A stretch of DNA of 64,000 nucleotides, taken from assembly GCA_023014485.1 (NCBI GenBank), contig JAJOZX010002571.1, positions 503,001 through 567,000 on the forward strand, read 5' to 3'. The notes below the pieces were generated by a model. The model worked only from the letters and a program-made list of their open reading frames with translations, searched no databases and was not told the DNA's origin. Position numbers and translations under genes: made by a program. Source of the DNA: Bathynomus jamesi (taxonomy: Eukaryota; Arthropoda; Malacostraca; Isopoda; Cirolanidae). Below, piece by piece: positions 11,018 through 21,639 of the stretch (position 1 is its first letter; the number at the start of each line of letters is the position of its first letter).

Positions 11018-12075
11018 TATTTCCTGTTTTGGCTATGATGTACTTTTTTCATAAAATATTTTTCCTGATTGGACTATTTTTTCACTATTCTGCGACTTAG
11101 TTGGTTGAGTTTTGTTCTGGCTATTTTTTTTTTTCAAATTGGATTCAGTTTAGTGGTTTGTGTGATAGAATTGACATGCCATGCCATTTGTGTGATTTTG
11201 ACTTTGAGAACTTGATTTGTCATGTGCCCTAGATGAAGACAAAGGATTGGATGTTTTTATCAATTATGGCGTTATTCTCTCATCCTTAACTTGCCCAAAA
11301 TGTGACAGTGAGTGCCTAATACGAAAAGATCAGAAGATATTTAGGTGAAATAACCAATATTAACCGGTTAGGCCAACTGAAGCCGGTTAGGCCAACTGAA
11401 TGCCCGGTTAGGCCAACTGAATGCCCGGTTAGGCCACTGAATGCCCGGTTAGGCCAACTGAATGCCCGTTAGGCCAACTGAATGCCCGGTTAGGCCAACT
11501 GAATGCCCGGTTAGGCCAACTGAATGCCCGGTTAGGCCAACTGAATGCCCGGTTAGGCCAACTGAATGCCCGGTTAGGCCAACTGAATGCCCGGTTAGGC
11601 CAACTCAATGCCCGGTTAGGCCAACTGAATGCCCGGTTAGGCCAACTGAATGCCCGGTTAGGCCAACTGAATGCCCGGTTAGGCCAACTGAATGCCCGGT
11701 TAGGCCAACTGAATGCCCGGTTAGGCCAACTGAATGCCCGGTTAGGCCAACTGAATGCCCGGTTAGGCCAACTGTACATCCTTGATGATTGGTTAGGTTA
11801 AGTAATGATGTTTTTGTTAGTTTAAACAAAAATTATGAAAATTACATGGCCTGAAGTTGAAATAAAAAATATATTTTTCTAGTGTATTTTGGTGCGCTCT
11901 GTGGTTAGGTTAGATTAGTTAGGTTAGTTAATTTAGTTAGGTTAGTTAATTTAGTTAGGTTAGCTAATTTTTTATCAGAATTACATTTTCCTGGTGTAGT
12001 TTTCTCTGCTTTGTTGGAATTTGACACACATTTCTTGTGCAAATGAGTAGAAACACTCCGTATTTTGGAATGAAA
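11018..12075 (-). repeat. Right arm of inverted repeat family R1
   Basis: Reverse complement of 735-1600, with the same internal order and an expanded minisatellite (11370-11776). Its CCTAA-rich part is read here as GGTTAG/TTAGTTAGG around 11905-11965. Together with the left arm it brackets about 9.4 kb that includes element 1. Confidence 0.8.
11370..11776 (-). repeat. 21-bp minisatellite, ~19 units
   Basis: On this strand the unit is GGTTAGGCCAACTGAATGCCC, the complement of the array at 1043-1251. Nearly all units here carry C where the left array carries T (CTAACCGGGC against CTAACTGGGC). Each array therefore appears internally homogenised. Open frames across it are artefacts. Confidence 0.9.
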
Positions 12076-12122
12076 ACAAGCTTTAATTAGGTTTTACTCT
12101 ATCACCTAAAGATTTCATGCTA

Positions 12123-12371
12123 CAAGGGGTGTTGTAATACCTCATCTGTCCCCAAATGTTAACCACCCATTGATGGGAGGGGAGAGAGTATTTTGCTGGG
12201 AATGGGAGTGGGACTGGGACTGGTTGTTATATATATTTACCCTACATTATTATGTAAGCGTTACTGTAGTCTATAACAACAAAATTTATGGTTTAGCATG
12301 TGCAATCCAATGTTGGTCTCGATAAGATGGTTCACATTTGGGGATAAATGGGGGATTTATGACACACCCTG
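12123..12371. mobile_element. MITE, mariner/Tc1-like ends
   Basis: TIRs of roughly 45 bp: left CAAGGGGTGTTGTAATAC with CCCCAAATGTTAACC, right CACATTTGGGG with TGACACACCCTG. It is bounded by TA on both sides (12121-12122, 12372-12373). Non-coding. Confidence 0.75.
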
Positions 12372-12434
12372 TAGTAAGAAAACCATATGTGATAGGGGAA
12401 AACTAACTATATTTTTGAGATCAGCGCACTCAAA

Positions 12435-14012
12435 TTATATAGAATCACCAACTAATTTGTAAAAATCGATCGACAAGTTTTCAAATGTGTACTGGTGTAA
12501 TTTCATACTATGACCTCTAGTCTGGTTATTGTGATCTTTAATGAAAAGAGAATCAAAATCTATCTTATCCAACCCTTTTATCATTTTATACACCTCTATC
12601 ATATCACCCCTTAACCTCCTCCTTTTTAATGAGAACATGTTTAGATACACCAGTCTTTCCTTATATGTCAATTGTCTTAGAGATGGGATCATTCTTGTTG
12701 CTCATTTCTGTACTTTTTCCAGTTTTTCAATATCTTGTATCAAATAGGGACTATTAAATTGATTACAGGATTCGAGGAGGGGTCTCACATATGAAATGCA
12801 TAGTTGCTTTATAATATTGGGTGATTTGTATTCAATGTGTGTGTGCATGAGATTGAGTCTAGCATTTGCTTTATATCTGATTTCCATACAGTGATTTGAG
12901 GGTTTAAGTTCATTAGTCACAGTGACACCCAAGTCTTTCTCTTTATCATCATTTTTAATCCAAATTCCATTCATATTGTATTCAAATTCTGGATTTTTTG
13001 GCCCAATATGCATAACCTTGCACTTATCAACATTAAATCTCATCTCCCACTTATCTGCCCAGGCTGTTACTCTAAGTCTTTTTGTATTGTCATTGCTCCT
13101 GCTACTGACTTAACATTATGGCCTAATTTTGTATCATCAGCAAATTTTGAGGTTTTACATGATAGGCCCTTCTCTAGATCATTTATATAGACAACAAAAA
13201 GCAGAGGTCCCAGCACAGACCCCTGTCAGACCGCTGTGGGACTCCGCTCAATATGGGTCTCCAAGTAGACTTATTTCCATTTAGATGAACTGTTTTCTGT
13301 TTCTCAGCCATTCTTCTATCCAGTCAGCTATATGACCTTATACCATGGGCTCTAACTTTTGCCAACAATCTTGCATGAGGAACAGTACTTATCAAATGCC
13401 TTTGCAAAATCTAAGTATACTATATCTACTGGCTCTTTATTGTCCAAATGCAATAGGATTCCATCATAAAATTCAATCAAGTTGGTTAGACAGGACCTTC
13501 CATTTCGAAAGCCATGCTGGCTATCATTTATAAGGTTGCACTCTTCAAGGAACTCAGTAACTTTACCTCTAATGATACTTTCAAGTAATTTGCAAATAAT
13601 GGAGGTGAGGCTGATGGGTCTGTAGTTTTTTGGCAAGTTTCTATTTCCTTTTTTAAAGATTGGAGCCACATTTGCTTTCTTCCAATCCTCTGGAATTTCA
13701 GTACATATCAATGATTTATTAAAAATAATTTCTAGTGCCTGTGCTATATTCTTTTAGGCAGCTTTTATGACTATTGGATGCATTTCATCTGGCCCTGGAG
13801 ATTTTTCCATTTTTAATTTATCTATTGCTTTTAGGATATCTAGTTTTGTTACCATTTATTTCTCTATCTTGTCCTGGTAGTATAAGATCAGGAATATTAT
13901 TTAAATTTTCATTTGTGAATACTGATGAGAAGTATTTGTTTAGTTCTTCAGTTATTTCAAGATCATCATCTATATGGAGGGGGCCAATTTTCTTTTTCAC
14001 TCTACTTTTCAA
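12435..14012 (-). pseudogene. LINE W ORF2: reverse transcriptase and C-terminus
   Basis: Fragments in order on the reverse strand: a linker with PLHIDDDLEI (13818-14012), RT with EDWKKANVAPIFKKGN, NYRPISLT, GFRNGRSCLTNLI and YLDFAKAFDK (13352-13711), a thumb-region piece with DKCKVMHIG and EKDLGV (12702-13043), and the tail with RLRGDMIEVYK (12435-12692). The FADD catalytic box region falls in the degenerate part between 13040 and 13350. In the family this protein performs target-primed reverse transcription. At least two frameshifts. Confidence 0.8.
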
Positions 14013-14661
14013 ATTGAAGTGACTGAAAAACTTCTTAGGATTGTTTTTTGAATTCTTGGCTAGGCTTTTTTCCAGGTCTTGTTTGCTATCTCTGATTGCT
14101 TTCTTGCAAATGCTTCTTTTACTTTTATATATTTCGGAGTCTGTGCCATTTTTAGTTCTTTTGAATTTATAAAATGCTTTTGTTTTTTCTCTGATTGCTC
14201 TTTTTACATTGCAGTTTATCCAAGGTTGTTTTTTTATTTTTTCCAGTTCTGATTTTTACACTGTGGGATATGCTTCCTTTGTATGTTCATTATTATACTT
14301 TTAAATTTTTCCCACATACTAGTTACTGTCTGTTCAGGCTGTAGAATATCTGTCCAATTTATTAGACATCATTTACTAGTCCATTTATATTTCCTCTCTT
14401 AAAATCTGGGACTTCTACTTTGTTTTCACTAGGTCTTGAATTACAAACAATATTAAACCGAAGGATACAATGATCACCTGAACCTAGTGTTTCTGAAACT
14501 GAGATATCCTGGAAGGTATCTGGATTATTTGTTAGAATTAAGTCTAGAATGGCATTGACCCTGGTTGGCTCCTTTACTAACTGGGTTAAACCATTCTCAA
14601 TTATACAGTCTAAGAATCTCTCATTACTTTCTAGTGTTTGTAATATTTCCCAGTCTATATA

Positions 14662-15296
14662 CAGGGTGTCCCAGAATTAACTAGTATCTATTTCAATGAA
14701 ATCGGACAAATTTTTTAAAAACACACTTTTATTTATGTTTATCATGTTTAATATGTGTTAAAAATGTATAAATTTCTAAATTTTTTTCATAATTTTATTT
14801 TCATAATTTTTTCATTATCTGGTCCAATGAAAGACCGTCTGAAGTCATAGAATGGCAAAGAGACTCTCCAAAAGTTAACGTGTGGCTTGGAATGACCAAA
14901 TCCAAAATTTATGGTGCTCCATCTTGTTGAAACACAACATTATCAAGAATGCCATCATCAAGAAGCTGTGGTTCGAGAAACTGCTGAAGCATATCAAGGT
15001 AGATGGTACCTGTTACAGTTGCTTCCGCAAAGAAGAATGGGCCATAAATTTTGGATTTGGTCATTCCAAGCCACACGTTAACTTTTGGAGAGTCTCTCTG
15101 CCATTCTATGACTTCAGACGGTCTTTCATTGGACCAGATACGGTAATGAAAAAATTATGAAAATAAAATTATGAAAAAAATTTAGAAATTTATACATTTT
15201 TAACACACATTAAACATGATAAACATAAATAAAAGTGTGTGTTTAAAAAATTTGTCCAATTTCATTGAAATAGATAGTTAATTCTGGGACACCCTG
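14662..15296. mobile_element. Palindromic mariner/Tc1 derivative
   Basis: Ends CAGGGTGTCCCAGAATTAACT and its complement are flanked by TA (14660-14661, 15297-15298). The arms are unusually long: 14662 to about 14910 pairs with about 15045 to 15296. Each arm contains part of the same transposase coding sequence, and a ~130-bp loop carries the rest on the reverse strand only. It is inserted in LINE W between the RT and endonuclease parts. Confidence 0.8.
14909..15137 (-). pseudogene. Mariner/Tc1 transposase fragment
   Basis: Reverse-strand translation runs through EWQRDSPKVNVWLGMTK, YGPFFFAEATVTGTIYLDML and FQQDGAP, then stops. These are the conserved DDE_3-type segments around the second catalytic Asp (QQDGAP). 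The N-terminal DNA-binding domain and third acidic residue are missing. The first portion is mirrored in the left arm of the palindrome (near 14815-14905, +). Confidence 0.8.
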
Positions 15297-15376
15297 TATA
15301 TGCCTATAATTGAAATCTCCAACAATAATAATAATGCTTGTCATTGCTTTATTTATTTCATCAATAAGTTTATTTT

Positions 15377-15760
15377 CTACATACTTTCTTCTCTAATTTT
15401 GGGGATTCCTCCAACTGAACATCCCTCAGGTGGTCTATAGATACCCCCTATCTTGATTTTCCTGGCATTTTTATGCCCAATATCTATCCATACAGATTCA
15501 ACTATTTCTTCTTTAATGGAGGCAACTTCAACTGGATTCAGATTTGTCTTGGCATAAATAAATACTCTGCCACCCTCTGAATATTTACGTTCATAATAAA
15601 AAAGTTCATAGCCATCAATTTCATAAGTAATGGTATTATCTCTCTCACTAAATGGACTATTTGGTATTGTACTGAATTTTGTCCAAGTTTCAGTGACAAT
15701 CATAACATCAGGATTTTCAATACCTATATATGCCTTGAATTCATTTATTTTATCTCAGAT
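15377..15760 (-). pseudogene. LINE W endonuclease fragment
   Basis: Translation has MIVTETWTKF, a GGRVFIYAK segment and GGIYRPPEG, the EEP/APE endonuclease signature of non-LTR elements. The C-terminal SDH motif lies beyond the mariner insertion and is not clear. It would nick target DNA to prime reverse transcription. Confidence 0.75.
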
Positions 15761-15959
15761 ACTACTAGCATTTACATAGAAAAATGACAAAGAATCCTTG
15801 GAATATTTTGCTTGTAATTTAGTCTGGTTCTTGTTCTGTGATGGTATATTATTTGCATCTCTCTTACTTTCTTTGTTGACCTTTTTCTTTTGAGTTTTAA
15901 TTATATTTTTTATTAGTTTATTGTTATCAAGGGTATTGATATTTGTACTAATTTGGCCT

Positions 15960-16325
15960 ATTCCTTTGGTTTTTAGTCAATTATATGATACAATCTTTGA
16001 TATTAAATCAGTCCCTTTACTATTAAGGTGAATTCCATCTCTGTTATAGAACTCACTTTTTTTGTAAAATTTATTCCACAGTTCGATATACTGTGTATAA
16101 TTTCCATGCTCTGACATAGTGTCTTAAGCCTACTATTTATATAGAGTGCTTGTGAGTACTACTTATTATTCTCATGTATCCTGGGAATTATACCTGTGAT
16201 AGATGTTTTAAGGTTAGGTCTCCTTTCCTTTAACTTCATTAATAGATGTTTATATGACTCAATGATTTCTTCGGAGTGCTTACCCTTTATATCATTTCTA
16301 CCTACATGTATAACCATATTCTTTG
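15960..16325 (-). pseudogene. LINE W ORF1 tail: SGNH-esterase-like
   Basis: Reverse-strand reading gives NMVIHVGRNDI near 16310, ERRPNLKTSITGIIPR, then after a frame change FYNRDGIHLNSKGTDLI near 16040. HVG.ND and D.(I/V)HL are the block III and block V signatures of SGNH hydrolases. CR1-clade LINEs are known to carry an esterase in ORF1. The 5' part with the GDS motif is missing. Confidence 0.6.
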
Positions 16326-16790
16326 GTACTTTACCTTACCTTATGAACCTTATATCGTTTCGTGCGTTGGTCTCTCTTCACACGGAGGTCAAGCTGGTGG
16401 CCCCGCCTCTAGGTCTGGTCTGGTAGAGGAGCGAGTTGCTTTCTTGCGCTCTCCACCGAACATAGCCAGGTACGTCTGGCTCATCTGGTACTGTCCTGAG
16501 CCAGGCATCCAGTCTTTTCTTGAAGACTTCAACTTTGACCCCCATTACGTTTCTGAAGTCCTTAGGAAGCTGGTTGAAAAGTCTTGGCCCCCTGACAACC
16601 AAGCTATTTTCCTTCAGGGTTGAGGAGGTCCCTTGTCAGGCCTTTAATCTGGGAACACTACACATTCTGCCTTTCCTATTTTCTCAATGTTGTTTGAATG
16701 GTAATTGGGTTTAGTTTTAGGTTTGGTACCAGTTTTTCGAGCATTTTCCATATGTAGATTATAATAATGTTATAATGTTTCAGACCAACA
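16326..16790 (-). mobile_element. LINE-X 3' fragment (C-terminus only)
   Basis: The reverse-strand frame 16378-16602 has VRGPRLFNQLPKD and FKKRLDAWLRTVPDEP, nearly identical to the C-terminus of the LINE-X copy at 24555-29760. It is severely 5'-truncated, as is common for LINE insertions. The 3' end is near 16326, with CCTTACCTTATGAACC repeats. Confidence 0.85.
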
Positions 16791-16974
16791 AAGACCCTAG
16801 GATCCACTCATGGCTGGTCTACCTAACTGTGTTCGTAATCGTGTATTGTGTATGTCCTCCGTGGTGGTGGAGGGGACCTACAATTTTACGTGGGTTCCGA
16901 ACCACAAGAACATAAGAAACTTATTTAAAAACTGCCGGTAAATTGGCAATGACCAATTTTTACGAAACTAAATA
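16791..16974. other. Spacer, nothing recognised
   Basis: Contains the phrase AACAAAGACCCTAGGATCCACT, also seen near 10410, and no coding signal. Confidence 0.35.
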
Positions 16975-17445
16975 ATTATCAATTTAAAAATTAATTATCG
17001 GTTTAAAACTAAAGATAGAATCTCTCGGTCCAGAGGAGCAAGTCATAATAGACTACTATCCACAAATATGTTACATTCTATATCTATTTATAACGGACAT
17101 GCAAATATATCAGATCCAAAGAATCCAGTCAATTTCATTACGGTATCCATCAAGTCACGGTCCATATCGATTGCGGACCAAGTCAAAATTTACAACCATA
17201 TACATTATCAATTTAAAAATAATTAATTATCGATTTAAAACTAAAGATAGAATCTCTCGATCCAGAGGATCAAGTCATAATAGACTACTATCCACAAATA
17301 TGTTACACTCTATATCTATTATATAACGGACATGCAAATATATCAGATCCAAAGAATCCAGTCAATTTCATTACGGTATCCATCAAGTCACGGTTCATAT
17401 CGATTGCGGACCAAGTCAAATTTACAACCATATACATTACAATAT
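16975..17445 (+). repeat. Tandem duplication, ~229-bp unit, two copies
   Basis: The block starting TCAATTTAAAAATTAATTATCG at about 16979 recurs at about 17208 with few differences (for example CGGTCCAGAGGAGC against CGATCCAGAGGATC). Open frames across it are chance. Confidence 0.85.
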
Positions 17446-18784
17446 ATACACATACGAGGAAAAGTGTAGGTGTGGCTGTAAAGACTGTACAGTAATGTAG
17501 AAATGTGTGTGCACCCATTATGGGTCTCCCATTTAAAGGTGCTTGTGGGGCAAGTGAAGATCATGAGTTTTTCAATACCTCACAGTACTATGGGGGGCAC
17601 CGCTCGGCAGAGGAATCTCTTTAAGTGGGGTGTGTAAGGACAGAGAGTATCCCCTAACCCAAGATGCTGCCTCCCTATATCCCACAACACTTGTGTTGAG
17701 CTGTGGGATCTATCCCCACAAAGCCTTAATTTTACTACCTTAAACTATACCCTTTCTATCAACATGCGCGTCCAATTGATTCTTAAACATGTTTATAGAC
17801 GTGCTACTAATTACTTCTACCGGCAAACTATTCCAGCTATTTACTATTCTATGCGTAAAAAAGTTTCTTGCAACTGCTGTCTCGAACCTTCTACTTGTCA
17901 ACTTACACCCGTTATTTCTAGTCCTATTATATTGAGATATTTCGAAAAAGCTATCTCTATCTACGTTATCAAACCCATTCATAATTTTGAAAACCTGGAT
18001 TAGATCACCCCTTAACCTCCTAGTCTCGAGTGTAGTCAATTTAACTCTTCTTTCCAGTGAGTACAGATTTAGTTTACGCAGTCTTTCCCAGTAGTTGAGT
18101 TCTTTGCAGCCATCAATCTTGGCTGTGAAATGCCTTTGTGTTTCTTCTAGTTTATTAGTTTCTTCCTTTTTATATGTGGACATCAAAACTGAGCAGTATT
18201 CAAGTTTTGGTATAATCAGTGTTTTTAGCAGGGGAATCATTACTGTCCTGTCCCTTCTCTTGAACGTTCTTAGTACCTGTCCAGCGACTCTCTGCTTTAT
18301 TTATCGCTATCTGATTTTGTGTTTCGAATTTCGCATCATCTGTCATTATTATCCTGAGATCGATTGCTTTCATGCTTCTCTGAATTTCCTGTCTATCTGG
18401 AGCATAATATGCGGTCTGTTTAAGTTCTTCTTTTCTACCATATCTCAAGAGCTGAAATTTCTTGGTGTTGAATGACATGTCTTCTGACCATTTGTATATT
18501 TTATTCGTGTCCCTCTGCAAGGCCTGCACGTCAATGGCATCGCTGATTTTTCTGCTAATATTTGTATCATCTGCAAAGGATGTTACTATACTGTTGCTGT
18601 TTACTCTGCTGTCTATGTCTGTTAGCATGATAATGAACAGGAGTGGGGCCAGTACTGTCCCTTATGGTACTGAGCTGCGTACTTCTGATTCTGATGATGA
18701 TATACCTCGAATTTTGATGACCTGTAGATGATCTCTAAGGAAGTTGTAGATCCATTTTCCCATTTTGCCTGTTATTCCCATATA

Positions 18785-19496
18785 CAGTGGAACCTCGACT
18801 TACGAATTTAATTCGTTCCAAGACCCTGTTCGCACCTCGAATTGGTCGTAAATCGAATCCATTTTTTCCGTTGAAATTAATGTAAATTTAATTAATCCGT
18901 TCCAGCACCCCAGATAATTGTACTTTTAATGCTTTGTAAGAGTTTATAAAGAGAAAATATAAGAGAAAAAAATTATACTAAATTTAATAAGCTGTATAAT
19001 TTTACTGTACCTTTGTGGAGGATAATCGCTGGCATGAGTGGATGGTGATGAGGAAAGGAACGGGGAGGGAAGTTACTGTTTGGAAGGAGAGTCCCCTTCC
19101 ATAAGAACACTGGGCACCTCTCCTTCAGGGGTTTTGTCTCTTTTCTGTCTCTTTAATTCAATGGTTATTTTAAGTTTTCTTTTTTCACTGCCACTATCAC
19201 TTCACTTTCTTGGGAGCCATAATGAAGGGCTTATTAAAGCAATAAACGAAAAATCATGGAGCAAATATGCGAGAGATAAAGCAATAAACGAAAAATCACG
19301 GAGCAAATATGCGAGAGATAAAGCAATAAACGAAAAATCATGGAGCAAATATGCGAGAGATAAAGCAATAAACGAAAAATCATGGAGCAAATATGCGAGA
19401 GATCCACTCGCAATCGAAGTGCCGGGCGTATGTTCGTATGTTGATTTGGTCGTAAATAGAGGCGTTTGTAAGTCGAGGTTCCACTGTATTTAATTT
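18785..19496. mobile_element. pogo/Tigger-type MITE
   Basis: Ends CAGTGGAACCTCGACTTACGA and its complement (GTAAGTCGAGGTTCCACTG) lie between TA dinucleotides (18783-18784, 19497-19498). Both the ends and the TA target are typical of pogo/Tigger elements. It contains no transposase and holds a 42-bp tandem array. It splits the RT gene of LINE-X copy b. Confidence 0.85.
19236..19403 (+). repeat. 42-bp tandem repeat, four units
   Basis: The unit begins AAAGCAATAAACGAAAAATC and ends GCGAGAGAT. The four copies differ at one or two positions. As 42 is a multiple of three, it is open in frame and gives spurious repetitive peptides. Confidence 0.9.
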
Positions 19497-20338
19497 TATG
19501 TGCTATTATACCATGGTCACATTTATCAAAAGCTTTAGCAAAATCTGTGTATATAACATCGTAGTTGTCATTGCCTTCCAATGCATCTAGGATATTGTTG
19601 TAGTGTTCTATTAGTTGTGATAGGCATGATCTACCTGATCGGAATCCATGCTGATTTTCATTGAATCTTTCCTGTGTCTCCAGGAAATCATAAATTTTCT
19701 CTCTAACTATTCTTTCAAATACTTTGGTGAGGTGGGACATCAGTGACACTGGTCTATAGTTCTTTGCTTGAGATCTGTCCCCTCCTTTACATATGGGGAC
19801 AATGTTTGCTCTTTTCAAGATGCTTGGTATTTCCCCAGTGTCTAGGGATCTTCTCCATATCCAGTATAAAGGTGTAGCTATTTCATTTTTACAGTTTTTA
19901 ATCAATAATGCATTCCAATTGTCCGGACCTGCAGCTGAATGTGGTTTCATTTGTCCTATAGCTCTCGCTACATCTGGTGTAAAATCAAAGTCTGTTATAT
20001 ACTCTCCTTGCAATTCCTCTTCAAAGAATGCATTTATGTGAGGTATCACTTTGTCACTTTTTGGGGTACTGAAAACTGATTCATATTGAGCTCTCAATTT
20101 ATCAGATATTTCTTTTGGATCGTTGGTTAGTTCATTATTTCCCGTCCTTAAGGGCCCAATAGTGGCATGCGTTTTTGTTTTCCTTTTTGCATAGCTATAG
20201 AAGTATTTTGGATTTTCCTTTATTGCTTCTACTGCCTTTTCCTCTTCCCTCTCTGTATGGTCCTGAATCAGGGCTTGTATTTCCCTATCGATACCCTCCA
20301 GTTTTTCTTTTATTGCTTTCCTGTCATTATCTTCGCAG

Positions 20339-21267
20339 TTACCTAACTTCGTCTCCACTCTCTTTCTTTTGCAGAATATTCTTCTCTTTTGCCTCTCTAG
20401 CCAGCTCCTCTTTTCTTTTGGCTGTGATTTTGGAGCATATTTTTCTAAAATTCAGCGTTATTTCTTCCAAGGTTGTTAGCATTTCTTCAGTTGTTTTATT
20501 CTCAAAAATTGTTCTCCATTCTATCTGGGCCATGTGTGATCTGATTGCTTCCCAATTTATAGTCTTTGAGTTTAAGTTAAAGGCCCCAAATTTACTTCTT
20601 TCCACAATATGTGTATTGTCTTTTAATGCTGTCATCATATTTGTTGATATCTCGATTAAGTTGTGGTCTGAGATAATGGTTGGGGTTATTTTTATATCAG
20701 CAATCAAGTTCGTGTTATTCGTGAATACCAGATCCAGGCAGTTATTTTTTCTGGTATTTCTATTATCTCCTGTGTCAGCATAAACTCATTTGTGAGAGCC
20801 ATCAACATTTTTGCTTGCTCCTGGTCTTCTCTTGTGCCCCCTTTATCCTGGTGAATATATATATTCCTATCCACCTGTTTGTATTTTATAAACGGGAAGT
20901 TAGTCTCTGCAGATCATTATATTGGGGATGGAGGGTTTATGGCCTTTATTAGCTTTCTGATGTCATCAATGGCCTCCAAGAATTTTTTGGTTGGGGTGCT
21001 TGGAGGTCTATAGATGACTATTACTATCAAGTTTAGTTTTTCTATTTTTACTGCTAGGAGTTCCACATAGCTGTTTGATTTACTTATTATCGTCTCTGTC
21101 ATATGACCTTCCTGTACATATATAGCACAGCCACCTTTACGTCTCATCATTCTATCTGCTCTTAGTAAGTTGAAGCCCTCTATATTTATCTTTCTTATCA
21201 ATACAATGTTCACAGTTTTCACAATTTCCTTGGCAATCTTTAAGATGAGTTTCTGTGAGGCATGCAA
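20339..21267 (-). pseudogene. LINE-X copy b endonuclease region
   Basis: Translation includes GFNLLRADRMMRRKGGCAIYV and VIVIYRPPSTP (20917-21267), then IADIKITPTIISDHNLIEIS (20620-20707), the endonuclease C-terminal SDH motif, leading into the RT linker. Frames are broken between 20707 and 20917. Confidence 0.8.
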
Positions 21268-21639
21268 TGTCCACCCTTGTTTCGTCCATAAATCCTTTCA
21301 GTTAAGAAACCTTATTGAGTAATTGGTTTGGTCTTATTCCTTGAATATTAGCCAGGACAATACTTATGTTCTTTGTTTTTCATTGCCCCTTGTGCATTGT
21401 TAGTTTGTTTTCCTTCGATATCGCTTGATTCGTTGCCCTATGATCCTCCGAAAGAGATCTGTTTCTGCCTACTTGTATTGGTAGCTTCTTGCCCAGTAGC
21501 AATTTGGCTCAGGGGTTTCCAACTGTGTCAACTGCATGTGGATGACATTTAGCGCTCATAACGTGTCCGCGATGTTGAAAAAATTTTCTTGTTCGCTTAT
21601 TGTGTTCCTATTGTTTTTTTTATTCCTATTATCATTTAA

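Larger units (their letters stand above)
12430..16325 (-). mobile_element. CR1-type LINE (family W), reverse strand, broken
   Basis: In reverse order from high coordinates: an esterase-like ORF1 tail (15960-16325), an endonuclease fragment (15377-15760), then reverse transcriptase and C-terminus (14012 down to 12435). It is split by the mariner palindrome at 14662-15296 and abuts a LINE-X fragment at about 16325. Frameshifts and gaps are frequent, so it is dead. Confidence 0.75.
17740..20358 (-). pseudogene. LINE-X copy b ORF2: RT and C-terminus
   Basis: RT blocks: ILKRANIVPICKGGDRS, NYRPVSLMSHL, GFRSGRSCLSQLIEHYNN, YTDFAKAFDKCDHG (19499-20000), then beyond the MITE SFADDTNISRKISD (18540-18600) and the connection domain with EYCSVLMSTYKKEET. 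The tail reads RRLRGDLIQVFKIMNGFDNVD and FFTHRIVNSWNSLP. The FADD box is present, but frameshifts near 18240-18500 and the MITE inactivate it. Confidence 0.85.

Noticed and set aside
11429..11829. SWPNRAF and RPTECPV repeat proteins
   Set aside because: Same minisatellite artefact; no start context, splice sites or non-repeat coding sequence.
17540..17720. A structured RNA gene
   Set aside because: The segment behaves as the 3' end of LINE-X copy b and shows no tRNA, rRNA or snRNA signature.
19038..19493. A 151-residue protein with KSWSKYARDKAINE repeats
   Set aside because: It lies within a non-coding pogo MITE and arises from a 42-bp tandem repeat.
20175..20783. A hydrophobic 202-residue frame on the plus strand
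   Set aside because: Antisense of the LINE-X endonuclease/linker region on the minus strand, which carries the conserved motifs.
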